A DNA stretch of 64,000 nucleotides from Lachnospiraceae bacterium (GTDB taxonomy: Bacteria; Bacillota; Clostridia; Lachnospirales; Lachnospiraceae): contig JAISSU010000023.1 in NCBI GenBank assembly GCA_031272985.1, positions 42,942 to 106,941 of the forward strand. The letters are read 5' to 3'. Made by a program: the position numbers and the translations under genes. Below are positions 44,588 through 54,328 of the stretch, one piece after another. How positions within the stretch are numbered: position 1 is the stretch's first letter; every line of letters starts with the position of its first letter. The notes beneath the pieces were generated by a model. That model saw only the letters and a program-made list of their open reading frames with translations, ran no database searches and had not been told where the DNA came from.

Positions 44588-45463
44588 TTAATGAACCAAA
44601 GCTCCGGGTATGCCGTATGATTCATACTTTGCGGCGATTTCTTCTACCGTTCCGTCTTCAAACATATCATTTAATGTTGCCTGAACAGTATCACGCAAAT
44701 CTTCATTTCCGAGCTTAAAGCCTACGCCATACTGCTCGGATGAAATCACCTCATCAAGAATCGCGAAATCGTCGGGATTAGTTCTGGATTGCATTTGATA
44801 ATATGCTACGCCAATGTCCATGGCAATAGCGTCACAGGCACCCGATTCCAAATCCATAAAGGCGGTATTGTAATCTGCTACTTCGGTAAGTGTGCCAAAA
44901 GTATCAGCCAATGCTTTCCGGTCTTCGCGAAGGGCAGCGAGCGCGGATGAATCCGCCTGAACCTCTACTGCTTTCCCTGCTAAGGTCGCAAAATCTGTAA
45001 TACCCGAAGATTTAGCAACCACGATGACCTGACGATTGTCAACGTATGGCTCGCTCCATGTGTATTCATTTTCTCTGCCGTTAATCGTAAATCCGTTCCA
45101 AATACAATCAATTGTACCGGAATTAATTTCCATGTCCTTTGAATCCCAGTCAATAGGCTGCTTTACGAGAGTCCAGCCGTTTCGCTCACAGACTTCGGCC
45201 GCGAGATCAAGGTCAAAACCTACGTACTCTCCGTTATCGTCGACATATCCATATGGCGGAAAAGCAGCGTCAAAGCCGACTATAAAAGTCTGGTCATCAT
45301 TTGTAACTGTCGTATTGGCATTGGCATCCTCACTGCCGCCGTCAGATTGGCTTGATGCATTATTGCCCGCATCCTCCTTAGGTGTTTCTGTTTTCTTACA
45401 ACCTGCCAATACCAAGACTCCCGCTAAAGCAAGTGCAAGAACTAAACTGATTCTCTTTCTCAT
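44588..45463 (-). CDS. Amino acid ABC transporter substrate-binding lipoprotein (family 3)
   Basis: A 291-residue binding protein with signal MRKRISLVLALALAGVLV and lipobox LAGC. A Ser/Asn/Asp-rich linker (about 30-57) is followed by the SBP_bac_3 domain: FIVGFDAAFPPYGYVDDNG, GFDLDLAAEVCER, DCIWNGFTINGRE. The start has GGGAGG upstream. It heads the transporter-purine operon. The ligand is most likely a polar amino acid. Confidence 0.93.
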   Translation of the reverse strand: MRKRISLVLALALAGVLVLAGCKKTETPKEDAGNNASSQSDGGSEDANANTTVTNDDQTFIVGFDAAFPPYGYVDDNGEYVGFDLDLAAEVCERNGWTLVKQPIDWDSKDMEINSGTIDCIWNGFTINGRENEYTWSEPYVDNRQVIVVAKSSGITDFATLAGKAVEVQADSSALAALREDRKALADTFGTLTEVADYNTAFMDLESGACDAIAMDIGVAYYQMQSRTNPDDFAILDEVISSEQYGVGFKLGNEDLRDTVQATLNDMFEDGTVEEIAAKYESYGIPGALVH

Positions 45464-45558
45464 TAAACATATCCTCCCGTATTTTAGTCGGGGAACACCT
45501 ATGACACATCAAACTTCGTCAAAGCTGTTCCTCTTGCTAAACTTAGCGGTTAACTTTA

Positions 45559-46347
45559 TCACATCCAGCGGGTCTTGTCAATTTCACGGTACTCTTCCTT
45601 CCAGACTTCAAAATCAGTATCATTTAGGTTAAATGTCTTTCTGATATTCTCATTTTTTATCTGTTTAAGCTTTGCACTAAGAAGCTGATCTCCTATAATA
45701 TAATCAGGTTTTTCCTGCAATTCTTTCGAGTATGAATCCTCGGGAAGTACGAGCCTTAAACAATATAAATATGCAACCAAAGAGCCTTCGTCTTTCAAAA
45801 TTTTGTAAGCTTCTTTATAATTTTGCGCTGCTTCTTTATATAACAATATTCTCCCATAAGCCGCTCCGAGGTGAGAGTAAATTTCACCCGTATTAGTAGG
45901 TGCATCATCATTTGAGTAGGTTTTTGCAAGAATGCTCTGGTAAATAGCTATAGCCGCCACAATTTCGCCTTGAGCCAGAAGCCGGTCTGCTTTTAGTTTT
46001 TCTCGTTCGCCTTTATTACGACTTTTTAATTCCTCAAACTCGCCCATTACTGAGGCTAATTCAATATCCTGATAAATATGTGAGGTCTCAAGAATCCGCA
46101 AAGCAAATGATTCCAAATCTCCTTCTTCATCTATAATCTTATCTAATTGGTCAGCCAAATCCCCGAGACTAAGCTCATTTCGTATCCATGAAGTCAGATC
46201 GCGGCTCTGAATCGCATCATCTACTAAATCAGGAAAATTATAAAAAAAGTAACATAATTCCTCAAAAGTAGTAATTCCGAATTTTGTTCCGGGAAGTCTG
46301 TAAGGCTGCTTTGCCTTTTTATTATGACAGAGAATAAAGTTCGCCAT
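45559..46347 (-). CDS. TPR-like protein of the DUF5716/DUF5717 module
   Basis: A 262-residue soluble protein of unknown function. The N-terminal 110 residues (ANFILCHNKKAKQPYRLPGT, then FGITTFEELCYFFYNFPDLV) resemble a helical domain found beside DUF5716-like genes. Residues about 115-205 form TPR-like helical repeats (IYSHLGAAYGRILLYKEAAQ). It overlaps the preceding actin-fold gene by 26 nt, so translation is coupled. It may be an adaptor for that protein. Confidence 0.7.
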   Translation of the reverse strand: MANFILCHNKKAKQPYRLPGTKFGITTFEELCYFFYNFPDLVDDAIQSRDLTSWIRNELSLGDLADQLDKIIDEEGDLESFALRILETSHIYQDIELASVMGEFEELKSRNKGEREKLKADRLLAQGEIVAAIAIYQSILAKTYSNDDAPTNTGEIYSHLGAAYGRILLYKEAAQNYKEAYKILKDEGSLVAYLYCLRLVLPEDSYSKELQEKPDYIIGDQLLSAKLKQIKNENIRKTFNLNDTDFEVWKEEYREIDKTRWM

Positions 46348-47596
46348 ACAAACCTCCTAAAAAGAAATACTTGGAAACCTCAAATCCTGAACTCTCAAAG
46401 AAATCGCCAAAGCCCAAATCCCTAATTGTAAGCTGAACGCACTCTTCATTTAAGAAAACTACCTCTATCTGGAGTCGTAAGGAATAGTCCTTTCTGCCGG
46501 GTAAGCCCTCCAAAGAAATAACTTCTGTCTTTGCGCCATCTCCGATCAATGGCTCAATTTTAATTTCGGCATCAGCTGTTTCCTCCAATATGGCCTCTAT
46601 CCTATTATCGGCCTCATACCAGCGTACACCGAAAGGAACAAGTAAGACCTCACTTTGACTTCCTTCAACAGCCATATTCATTGAAATCTTATGTATCAGT
46701 CTTTGTTCATCTAAATAAACCGGCGTCTCCATGACTTTACGTACCATACTATGGGCCGCATAGCAAGCGCCGCGGCTATACAGGTTATTTCCCAGAAAAG
46801 CCCTCCTACCGTTACACAATACCTTCAGAGATTCCGGAAACCATTCATTCTCAAATCCCGCGCCTGTCAAATATACAGAAGACACAATTTTTTTCTCGAA
46901 CACACCTTGGATGAATGTCTTAAATCTCTCATCCGCACTCGTGTTATCCGGCGGTGCCTCCGTAGGGGTGTAAATGTCCCAGTCGGAAACAGTCGCTTTT
47001 GAAACTTCCTCAACTATAACAAAAGTATCTTTTTTGCCTTTTATATCAAGTCCGCGAAGCATGTGGGCTTCCATTGATTTTCCATCACATGAAAACAGTG
47101 CTGATTCATACTTCCACAAAGCTTTCGGTTGGTAGAACATATAGTGGCAAAAGCTCTCGCGATAGTCCTGAATCCGTATTCTTTCTTTTAGAACCCCTGC
47201 CGCCTCAGCCGCCTTTTTTATTACCTTCACGCCATCTTCACTCGCATAAGGGACAGAAAAGGTCAAAAACTCAATATCCTCAAAATCTTCGAGAATAAGT
47301 TTCAAATACTCGGAAAGCAGATGCACTCCTGTATAAGTAATACCGCTTAGCTCAACGCTTTCCTGCTTTAACGCGCTTTCATAAAAAGAGAATGCTACCG
47401 CTTCGGGGCTTACTTTCGCAAGCTGTTTCGCAGTAACTCCGTAGACAAATCGCCCATCCTGTATGCCGATAGCTAAGGGAATCTGAGAGTTTTCACTCTC
47501 TTTATCGAGCGTTTCCGGCTCATGGTCTACCAACACATATCGGCTAACCTGAGAGTATTCATTATTCAGTTCTACGCCGAGAATACTGCCTGCCAA
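46322..47596 (-). CDS. Actin/Hsp70-fold protein, DUF5716-like
   Basis: A 424-residue soluble protein of unknown function. Residues 1-20 (GSILGVELNNEYSQVSRYVLVD) look like the first strand pair of an actin/Hsp70 ATPase but lack the usual GTDFGTT glycine motif. FLTFSVPYASEDGVKVIKKA resembles the VPA...R region, and VYLTGAGFENEWFPESLKVL then GNNLYSRGACYAA resembles the adenosine motif. A beta-rich C-terminal region follows. The start is TTG at 47596 after AGGGAGG. It stands 11 nt after the DUF5717-like gene and overlaps the TPR-like gene. The missing phosphate loop suggests weak or no ATP hydrolysis. Family label from memory, moderate. Confidence 0.68.
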   Translation of the reverse strand: MAGSILGVELNNEYSQVSRYVLVDHEPETLDKESENSQIPLAIGIQDGRFVYGVTAKQLAKVSPEAVAFSFYESALKQESVELSGITYTGVHLLSEYLKLILEDFEDIEFLTFSVPYASEDGVKVIKKAAEAAGVLKERIRIQDYRESFCHYMFYQPKALWKYESALFSCDGKSMEAHMLRGLDIKGKKDTFVIVEEVSKATVSDWDIYTPTEAPPDNTSADERFKTFIQGVFEKKIVSSVYLTGAGFENEWFPESLKVLCNGRRAFLGNNLYSRGACYAAHSMVRKVMETPVYLDEQRLIHKISMNMAVEGSQSEVLLVPFGVRWYEADNRIEAILEETADAEIKIEPLIGDGAKTEVISLEGLPGRKDYSLRLQIEVVFLNEECVQLTIRDLGFGDFFESSGFEVSKYFFLGGLYGELYSLS

Positions 47597-47607
47597 TTGT
47601 AACCTCC

Positions 47608-50600
47608 CTACTTAACCTTAAATATTTCTTGTGCAGTTTCTATTTCTACCTGCAAATCTATCATTTTCTGCTTTTTTTCCTTATCATCTGAATCAGAAAT
47701 GGCTAACAACCTTCCATATAAGCCCTCTTCACTCCCATAATTTTCAAATCTGAGGACTTGCTTAGGCGTAGTAATTACCTCGCCTTCGCGAACATCCTTA
47801 ATATAATACTCCACCGCTTCATCTTCAAACAGGATGAACCCTTTAACATAGACAGTACCATATACAGGTTTAAGCACCTCAGAGTAGAATAGCCCTTCTT
47901 TTCCCATAGACTTTTTGCGCAACCTGTAACTAAGTGTCACCTGAGAGTCGGGAGCCGAACGGTATTCAATTAGTGTCTTATCAAACAATTTAGTTTCTCT
48001 TTGCCAGCCACGTGGATAATTCCTATAGAATGGAAAGATAATTTGCTTAATGCAAAGCTCCACAAAAACCTTGTGCAAAGTATCGGTATAATCGTCATAA
48101 TCCTTCCTATCTGAGAAGAATTTAAGGAGCGCGATTTTGCAAATATCAGCCAATTCTTCTTTTTTTTCACACTCAATAGCAATAATATCAAAGATAAAAT
48201 CCGGCGTCTTTCTGTTTTCCTGAAAATATTCCTTTGCTTCATAGGCTAAGTATGCTTGCTTTAGCCTAAAATATGCATTACCGGATTCATAGTAATCCCT
48301 GAAAATATCCTCTTCCGCAAATGTACATTCCGCAAAAACCATCTGCGTAATAATCCTCTCAGCTATTTTCCAAGACGGAATTGCGCTCTTTTTAAGAACC
48401 CGCCATAGCTTTTTCATCTGCCTTGTTGGGCCGAGATAATAATTGGCGAGATATTGCAGCGTCACTTTATTGTACTTTTCAAGTTTAAACAAGAAGAAAC
48501 TTAAATATTTCAGGAAATCATCCTCGACGAATTCCCTTACCCTGATTTCCTTTGAGCACAGCTTGTATATCTCCTTGATATAGTTTGGTTTTGCTTCAGT
48601 CAGTAAGAAACTTTTACGTTTCAGCAAATCAATTGTCAAAGGTTCCTTAACTACTGATTTCTGCCACTTTCCGGCGCTTTCCGCATATTGCTGACAGAAA
48701 CGTAAAAATTTCGGCTCGTAAAACAGTCTCATTGTCTCGTGAGGTATCGAATCGGTGTAGTGTCTGCCGTTTGCACCCTCCCAGATGATTCGGGCTTCTC
48801 TGTCATAGAGGCAAACCACCGCCCCATTTTCTTTATAAGGAACTGTCTGTTTTATTGTGCCGTCTTTTTCTATAATTAGAACCGACATCATCCCCTGCAC
48901 TTTTGTTGTGACGCGGTAGGAATAACAGATATCGCATAGCGCATCCATATAGTCGCCTGTAATATCTTCCTCGCGCAAAAACATCTTATATAGAATGCCA
49001 AGCGGCTCGCTGATGCGGCGTTTTGACAGCTGTGCCATCGTAAAAGAGCTGATTTGTTCCCTGTAGTCAAGTAATAAAGTTTGGTCATCCGTCATATATG
49101 TAGCAAGATTAGCGTAGAGGAAGGCTACTTTTTCGTAGGGAAGATCGTTTCCATGCAGAAAATAAAGGAATATAGACCTCGGAAGCGCCTCTGAAACCCT
49201 CGTTTCATCTATACTCATCATATAACATTCATAAAGTTTTGCTATCTTAAGATTTTCCTCAATTGCCTTTTTATACCAGCTAAAATATTTTTTATCGGTT
49301 CTATCTCCCTTAATAAGCATCGTCACTATAGTACTTAATACAATTGTTTCAGGATATAGATTATAAAGCGCTACCATGACCCTGAAAATCGAAGGATCGA
49401 AACGTTTGCACTGACTCGCAAAATTGGCTGTCAAAAGAGCAAGTTCCTTTGTGCAAACCCTGTATTTTGTAGCGAAATTAAGTACCTGCAACTCAAATTC
49501 CCCGAGCTTTTTAAGAAGTGCCGGCTTTTGGCAATAACATAACGCGGCTTCTAAATAGAAAAGCACTTGATTTGCACCGTATTGACGGTATTCCTCCAAA
49601 GCCGCAAGGCGCTTTGGCAAAGCGTCATAAAACGGATCTAATAGCATCAGCATATAGAGAATAATCCATGAATCCTGATGCCGCAGGTAACTGCGTCCGA
49701 TTTCATTTAATACTCTGTCAATATGTTGTTTGTCATTTCGAATCTGAGCCGTCAAAAACAGATAGTAACAATTGATTACCGGATCCTTTCCCATTGAAAA
49801 ACGATTATAATTGAAATTTTCAAGAATCCACTTCGCCTCTTCTTGTTGCCCTGCCATCACATAAATGTGAGCTTGCAGTAGTTGAAAGAAGTCATCATCA
49901 GGTTTTAATTGTAGTAGAGAATTCACCTTTTTTAATGTTCGTTCGGCGAATTGAGAGATGGTCATGCGCCCCGCCATAAAGCTAATATACTCTTTTAAGA
50001 CCTGTCCCAATATTAATTCGGGAACGTGGTGATTCTCGGTGTTGTTATTGTTTTGGAGAACCTCTACCTCATATGTCAGAGTCTCATATGGCGTCACAAA
50101 GCGCAATACTCCGAAATTCCTGCCTCTGTGCAAGTACTCAGGTCTTATCACATATTCCGCCTGATAAGCATTACCGACGAAATCATCAGTGCTCAATTCC
50201 TGCCTCGAAAGCCGCAGAAAATCGCCTTCTTTTTCGATTTGGATGGGCATATAACCCCAGGTATTCTTAATAAGGGTAAGTGTCCCTTTAGTAGGTTCTT
50301 TTACATCTTCAAAGAGCATGCCTTCGGTCGGACATGTAAGGAAAATCGGTTCTTTTAACTTAGTCCCGACGAGAAATTCCTCTAAAGACTCCTCCTCCAG
50401 CGACCATTTGCGCATATTGTCATAGAGATAAAAGATTTTTTCATCCTCATATTTTAGAATCTCATAGAATTCACGGGAACGGAAAAAACGCACTGCTTCC
50501 GAATAATCTTTCATAGCAAGCTTTCTAAATTCGTCCGTGTTTTGCACCTTCCCGAATGAGGTCATAACAAAAGGCTTTTCAATTATTGCCGTAAAGGGAA

Positions 50601-50916
50601 TACTATACTCTCCCGCGCTGCAGACAATCGTAAAAGCGCCGGATTCAACATGCCCGGGCGGCAGTCCTTTCCCATCGTAGGAGTAGTCAATTCTTACAAA
50701 ATTGCCCTCGAATCCCGACTCGGAAAATTGTATACGAAAAGATGAGGCATAGATTAGCCCCCTGATGCTTTCCCCGTTACCGGTTTTAACGGTAAGACTT
50801 CGCTTTACACTCTCGCCCTCACCTACAATCAGGACCACATTGGTCTCGTCAAATCTGACAATACGACCGGTATTCCCGAAGTCCCCCTTGGAGAATCGCT
50901 GGATCTTGTTCTTCAA
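47608..50916 (-). CDS. Large DUF5717-like protein of unknown function
   Basis: A 1102-residue soluble protein with no signal peptide or membrane segment. Residues about 1-115 and 200-285 look beta-rich (GGFTIV-like strands, YEVEVLQN), residues about 295-900 are helical with TPR-like spacing (FFQLLQAHIYVMAGQQEEA), and the C-terminus (about 990-1085) is beta-rich again (SYRLRKKS, VYVKGFILFEDEAVEYYIKD). It starts at TTG 50916 after AAGGAAG. It is the first gene of a three-gene operon with the actin/Hsp70-fold and TPR-like proteins. It could be a scaffold or chaperone-like assembly factor; no reaction can be named. Confidence 0.7.
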   Translation of the reverse strand: MKNKIQRFSKGDFGNTGRIVRFDETNVVLIVGEGESVKRSLTVKTGNGESIRGLIYASSFRIQFSESGFEGNFVRIDYSYDGKGLPPGHVESGAFTIVCSAGEYSIPFTAIIEKPFVMTSFGKVQNTDEFRKLAMKDYSEAVRFFRSREFYEILKYEDEKIFYLYDNMRKWSLEEESLEEFLVGTKLKEPIFLTCPTEGMLFEDVKEPTKGTLTLIKNTWGYMPIQIEKEGDFLRLSRQELSTDDFVGNAYQAEYVIRPEYLHRGRNFGVLRFVTPYETLTYEVEVLQNNNNTENHHVPELILGQVLKEYISFMAGRMTISQFAERTLKKVNSLLQLKPDDDFFQLLQAHIYVMAGQQEEAKWILENFNYNRFSMGKDPVINCYYLFLTAQIRNDKQHIDRVLNEIGRSYLRHQDSWIILYMLMLLDPFYDALPKRLAALEEYRQYGANQVLFYLEAALCYCQKPALLKKLGEFELQVLNFATKYRVCTKELALLTANFASQCKRFDPSIFRVMVALYNLYPETIVLSTIVTMLIKGDRTDKKYFSWYKKAIEENLKIAKLYECYMMSIDETRVSEALPRSIFLYFLHGNDLPYEKVAFLYANLATYMTDDQTLLLDYREQISSFTMAQLSKRRISEPLGILYKMFLREEDITGDYMDALCDICYSYRVTTKVQGMMSVLIIEKDGTIKQTVPYKENGAVVCLYDREARIIWEGANGRHYTDSIPHETMRLFYEPKFLRFCQQYAESAGKWQKSVVKEPLTIDLLKRKSFLLTEAKPNYIKEIYKLCSKEIRVREFVEDDFLKYLSFFLFKLEKYNKVTLQYLANYYLGPTRQMKKLWRVLKKSAIPSWKIAERIITQMVFAECTFAEEDIFRDYYESGNAYFRLKQAYLAYEAKEYFQENRKTPDFIFDIIAIECEKKEELADICKIALLKFFSDRKDYDDYTDTLHKVFVELCIKQIIFPFYRNYPRGWQRETKLFDKTLIEYRSAPDSQVTLSYRLRKKSMGKEGLFYSEVLKPVYGTVYVKGFILFEDEAVEYYIKDVREGEVITTPKQVLRFENYGSEEGLYGRLLAISDSDDKEKKQKMIDLQVEIETAQEIFKVK

Positions 50917-50935
50917 GATTTCTTCCTTAAATAAC

Positions 50936-50986
50936 GCGCGGCACGTAATTGGATTTTACCGCTACTTAGCGGCTATTGTCCCGCGC
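50936..50986 (-). promoter_or_regulatory. Structured 5' leader of the DUF5717-like operon
   Basis: Outer arms GCGCGG (50936-50941) and CCGCGC (50981-50986) enclose a perfect 14-bp palindrome CCGCTACTTAGCGG (50959-50972). It lies wholly within the transcribed leader between promoter and start. No T-run follows, so it is not a terminator. Possible protein-binding or stability element. Confidence 0.5.
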
Positions 50987-50994
50987 CATTTTAT

Positions 50995-51023
50995 AGTATA
51001 CTATTTTTAGTGGATATGGGCAA
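50995..51023 (-). promoter_or_regulatory. Promoter of the DUF5717-like operon
   Basis: -35 TTGCCC (51023-51018) and -10 TATACT (51000-50995), 17 bp apart. The same hexamers and spacing occur before pyrH. Confidence 0.7.
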
Positions 51024-51054
51024 CCGCTTAGAAATTAATTTTCAAGAATTGTCA

Positions 51055-54000
51055 TCAAATTTTAGCTATGTCTATCAAAGTCAATTCCCTTATATCGCTG
51101 TTCTCAAGGCTTGTTATCAATGCTTTAGCCGTATCAATTGCCGTAAGTACATTTACACCTGTTTCGATTGCGCAACGCCTGATAACGAAACCGTCTTTTG
51201 CTCGTTCACTGCCCTGTTCCGGCGTATCTATAACTAAATCAATGCGATGTCCTAAAATCAAATCCATAAGGGTCGGCGATTCTTGTTCGATCTTATTAAT
51301 CGTCTGAGCCTCTACACCCGCTAAATTCAGAGCTCTCGCCGTTCCTCTTGTGGCATAAATCTTATATCCTATTGCTTCAAACCGTTTCGCGATTTCACAC
51401 GCCTCTTCCTGATCCGAATCCCTGATTGTCATTATCATGTTCTTATATTTGGGTAATCGGATTCCTGCGCCCAAAAACGCTTTATAAAGGGCTTCATGAA
51501 AGGTGCTCGCTATGCCGAGACACTCTCCGGTAGATTTCATTTCGGGACCGAGACTAATATCAGCGCCTCTGATTTTTTCAAAGGAAAATACAGGCATCTT
51601 AATAGCGTAATAATCAGATTCTTTTTGCAACCCGGGCTCATATCCTAATTCCTTTATTGTTGATCCCATGATGACCTTCGATGCGAGCTTCACAATGGGG
51701 ATACCGGTCACTTTGCTTATGTACGGAACCGTACGACTTGATCGCGGATTAACCTCAATTACATAAACATCTTCGTCTACGACAATGAATTGTATATTTA
51801 TGAGACCGATTACGTGCAGTGACCTTGCGAGCCTTTTCGTGTACTCGACAATAGTTGCTTTTGCCCTTTCTGATATTGTTTTCGCCGGATAAACGGAAAT
51901 CGAATCGCCTGAGTGAATACCGGCTCTTTCAATGTGTTCCATAACTCCCGGAATCAGGATGTCACTTCCATCGCAGACCGCGTCCACCTCTATTTCTTTC
52001 CCCTGCAAATATTTATCCACTAAAATCGGGTGTTCCTGAGTGAATCTATTGATTATTCCCATAAACATGTCTATGTCATGGTCATTAATAGCAATTTGCA
52101 TTCCCTGCCCACCGAGCACGTATGAAGGACGCACCAGTACCGGAAAGCCCAGTTCATGGGCTGCGCGTTTAGCTTCTTCAGCCGTGAAAACCGTATGACC
52201 GGCAGGACGACTGATACCGCATTCTTCCAATATCTTATCAAACCTCTCTCTGTCTTCGGCTGCGTCAATGTTTTCGGCTGCAGTACCCAAAATAGGTACT
52301 CCCATTTTCATAATATCCTCAGTCAGTTTAATAGCTGTTTGCCCACCGAACTGAACAACCGCTCCATCCGGTTTCTCAAGTTCAACAATGCTCTTAACAT
52401 CTTCGGCGCTCAACGGTTCAAAGTATAGTTTATCTGCAATATCAAAATCCGTACTAACAGTTTCAGGATTGTTATTAACGATTATCGTCTCATAACCCTC
52501 TTCTTCAAATGCCCACGCGCAATGCACACTGCAATAATCAAATTCAATTCCTTGTCCAATCCTGATAGGACCTGACCCCAAAATTAGCACTTTCTTTTTA
52601 TCCTTATTTCTTTTGGCTTCGTTTTCACTGCCGTATACCGAATAATAATACGGGGTCTGTGCCTCAAATTCAGCTGCGCAAGTATCCACCATCTTATATG
52701 CGCAGATAATATTGTTTTCGATTCTCATATCATAAATCTGCTGCTCGTCTTTTCCGGTAAGCTTAGCAATCACGCTGTCAGGGAATTCCAGTCTTTTCGC
52801 TTCTTTTAAGATTTCCGCTGTCAGAGGCTTTTCGGAAAGAGTTCTTTCCATTTCGCAAAGGATCGCGATTTTATCTATAAACCAACTGTCAATTTTAGTG
52901 AGTTCATGTATGTCCTGCCTTGGTATCCCGCGCCTTAAAGCCTCGGCAATTCGAAAAATTCGTAAGTCATCGACGATTATCAATAACTCCTCTAATTCTT
53001 CCATTGTCAATTTTGAATAATCATACGATTTTAGTGAATCGACGTGCTGTTCCAATGAGCGCAAAGCCTTCATCAGCGCACCCTCAAAATTATCGCATAT
53101 GCTCATTACCTCACCGGTCGCCTTCATTTGGGTCGTAAGCGCCCTTCTCGCCCCGATGAACTTATCAAATGGAAGCCGTGGTATTTTCACCACACAATAG
53201 TCAAGCATCGGCTCAAAACTCGCATATGTCTTACCTGTGACGGTATTTTTAATCTCATCTAAGGTATATCCAAGAGCTATTTTAGCTGCGACCTTTGCAA
53301 TCGGGTAGCCTGTCGCTTTTGAAGCCAGCGCCGAAGAACGGCTGACACGCGGATTCACCTCTATGACACAGTATTCGAATGTCTCCGGATCCAAAGCGAA
53401 TTGTACATTGCATCCGCCTTCTATTCCCAATTCATTAATAATATTTAAAGCCGCACTTCTCAGCATCTGATATTCCTTATCTGACAATGTCTGAGATGGT
53501 GCTACCACAATCGAGTCACCCGTATGCACTCCGACCGGGTCAATATTTTCCATATTACACACAGTAATGCAGTTTCCGGCTGTATCTCGCATTACTTCAT
53601 ACTCGATTTCCTTCCACCCGGCAATGCAGCGCTCTACGAGGACTTGCCCCACCCGCGAAAGCCGAAGTCCGTTTTCAAGAATCTCACGAAGCTGCCTTTT
53701 ATTTGATGCTATACCGCCTCCGCTTCCGCCCAAAGTATAAGCAGGGCGAAGGACGACAGGAAAGCCAATGCTATCTGCGAATTCTACGCCTTCGGCAATA
53801 GATTCAACCACCATTGAAGGCGCGCAGGGCTCGCCAATTTTCTCCATTGTGGTCTTAAACATGAGCCTGTCTTCGGCTTTTTTAATTGCTTGCGCTCCCG
53901 TACCTATCAGTTTTACATTGTGTGATTTCAGAAATCCGCTTTCTTCTAACTCCATAGCGAGATTAAGACCCGCCTGTCCTCCTAAGGTTGGCAGCACACA

Positions 54001-54252
54001 GTCAGGTTTTTCTTTTATAATTAATTGTTCTATCACCTCCGGTACCAGAGGCTCTATGTAAACTCTATCGGCTATGTCTTTGTCCGTCATTATAGTTGCA
54101 GGATTTGAATTTAAGAGAACTACCTCCACGCCTTCTTCTTTGAGTGACCGACAGGCTTGCGTTCCCGCGTAATCAAATTCTGCAGCCTGTCCGATAACTA
54201 TCGGACCCGAACCTATGACCAGCACCTTTTTTATGTCTTCACGCTTCGGCAT
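51055..54252 (-). CDS. carB: Carbamoyl-phosphate synthase large subunit
   Basis: Makes carbamoyl phosphate for pyrimidine and arginine synthesis from bicarbonate, ammonia (from CarA) and two ATP. The 1065-residue protein has the duplicated synthetase halves: VLVIGSGPIVIGQAAEFDYA with RPAYTLGGSGGG, and VLILGSGPIRIGQGIEFDYC with RPSYVLGGQGM. The C-terminal MGS-like allosteric domain contains KIYATRGTARAL. Start at ATG 54252 after GGAGG. It follows carA by 76 nt. Confidence 0.97.
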   Translation of the reverse strand: MPKREDIKKVLVIGSGPIVIGQAAEFDYAGTQACRSLKEEGVEVVLLNSNPATIMTDKDIADRVYIEPLVPEVIEQLIIKEKPDCVLPTLGGQAGLNLAMELEESGFLKSHNVKLIGTGAQAIKKAEDRLMFKTTMEKIGEPCAPSMVVESIAEGVEFADSIGFPVVLRPAYTLGGSGGGIASNKRQLREILENGLRLSRVGQVLVERCIAGWKEIEYEVMRDTAGNCITVCNMENIDPVGVHTGDSIVVAPSQTLSDKEYQMLRSAALNIINELGIEGGCNVQFALDPETFEYCVIEVNPRVSRSSALASKATGYPIAKVAAKIALGYTLDEIKNTVTGKTYASFEPMLDYCVVKIPRLPFDKFIGARRALTTQMKATGEVMSICDNFEGALMKALRSLEQHVDSLKSYDYSKLTMEELEELLIIVDDLRIFRIAEALRRGIPRQDIHELTKIDSWFIDKIAILCEMERTLSEKPLTAEILKEAKRLEFPDSVIAKLTGKDEQQIYDMRIENNIICAYKMVDTCAAEFEAQTPYYYSVYGSENEAKRNKDKKKVLILGSGPIRIGQGIEFDYCSVHCAWAFEEEGYETIIVNNNPETVSTDFDIADKLYFEPLSAEDVKSIVELEKPDGAVVQFGGQTAIKLTEDIMKMGVPILGTAAENIDAAEDRERFDKILEECGISRPAGHTVFTAEEAKRAAHELGFPVLVRPSYVLGGQGMQIAINDHDIDMFMGIINRFTQEHPILVDKYLQGKEIEVDAVCDGSDILIPGVMEHIERAGIHSGDSISVYPAKTISERAKATIVEYTKRLARSLHVIGLINIQFIVVDEDVYVIEVNPRSSRTVPYISKVTGIPIVKLASKVIMGSTIKELGYEPGLQKESDYYAIKMPVFSFEKIRGADISLGPEMKSTGECLGIASTFHEALYKAFLGAGIRLPKYKNMIMTIRDSDQEEACEIAKRFEAIGYKIYATRGTARALNLAGVEAQTINKIEQESPTLMDLILGHRIDLVIDTPEQGSERAKDGFVIRRCAIETGVNVLTAIDTAKALITSLENSDIRELTLIDIAKI

Positions 54253-54328
54253 ATATAAACCTCCATGTTGTCATCTAACTGTAGGGTGACCCTCTACTTG
54301 TCTACGTTAAGCTGCCTTATCCGCAATC

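Noticed and set aside
45036..45632. 198-codon plus-strand open frame opposite the amino-acid binding protein
   Set aside because: Mostly antisense to the lipoprotein gene and runs into the end of the TPR-like gene; no start signal.
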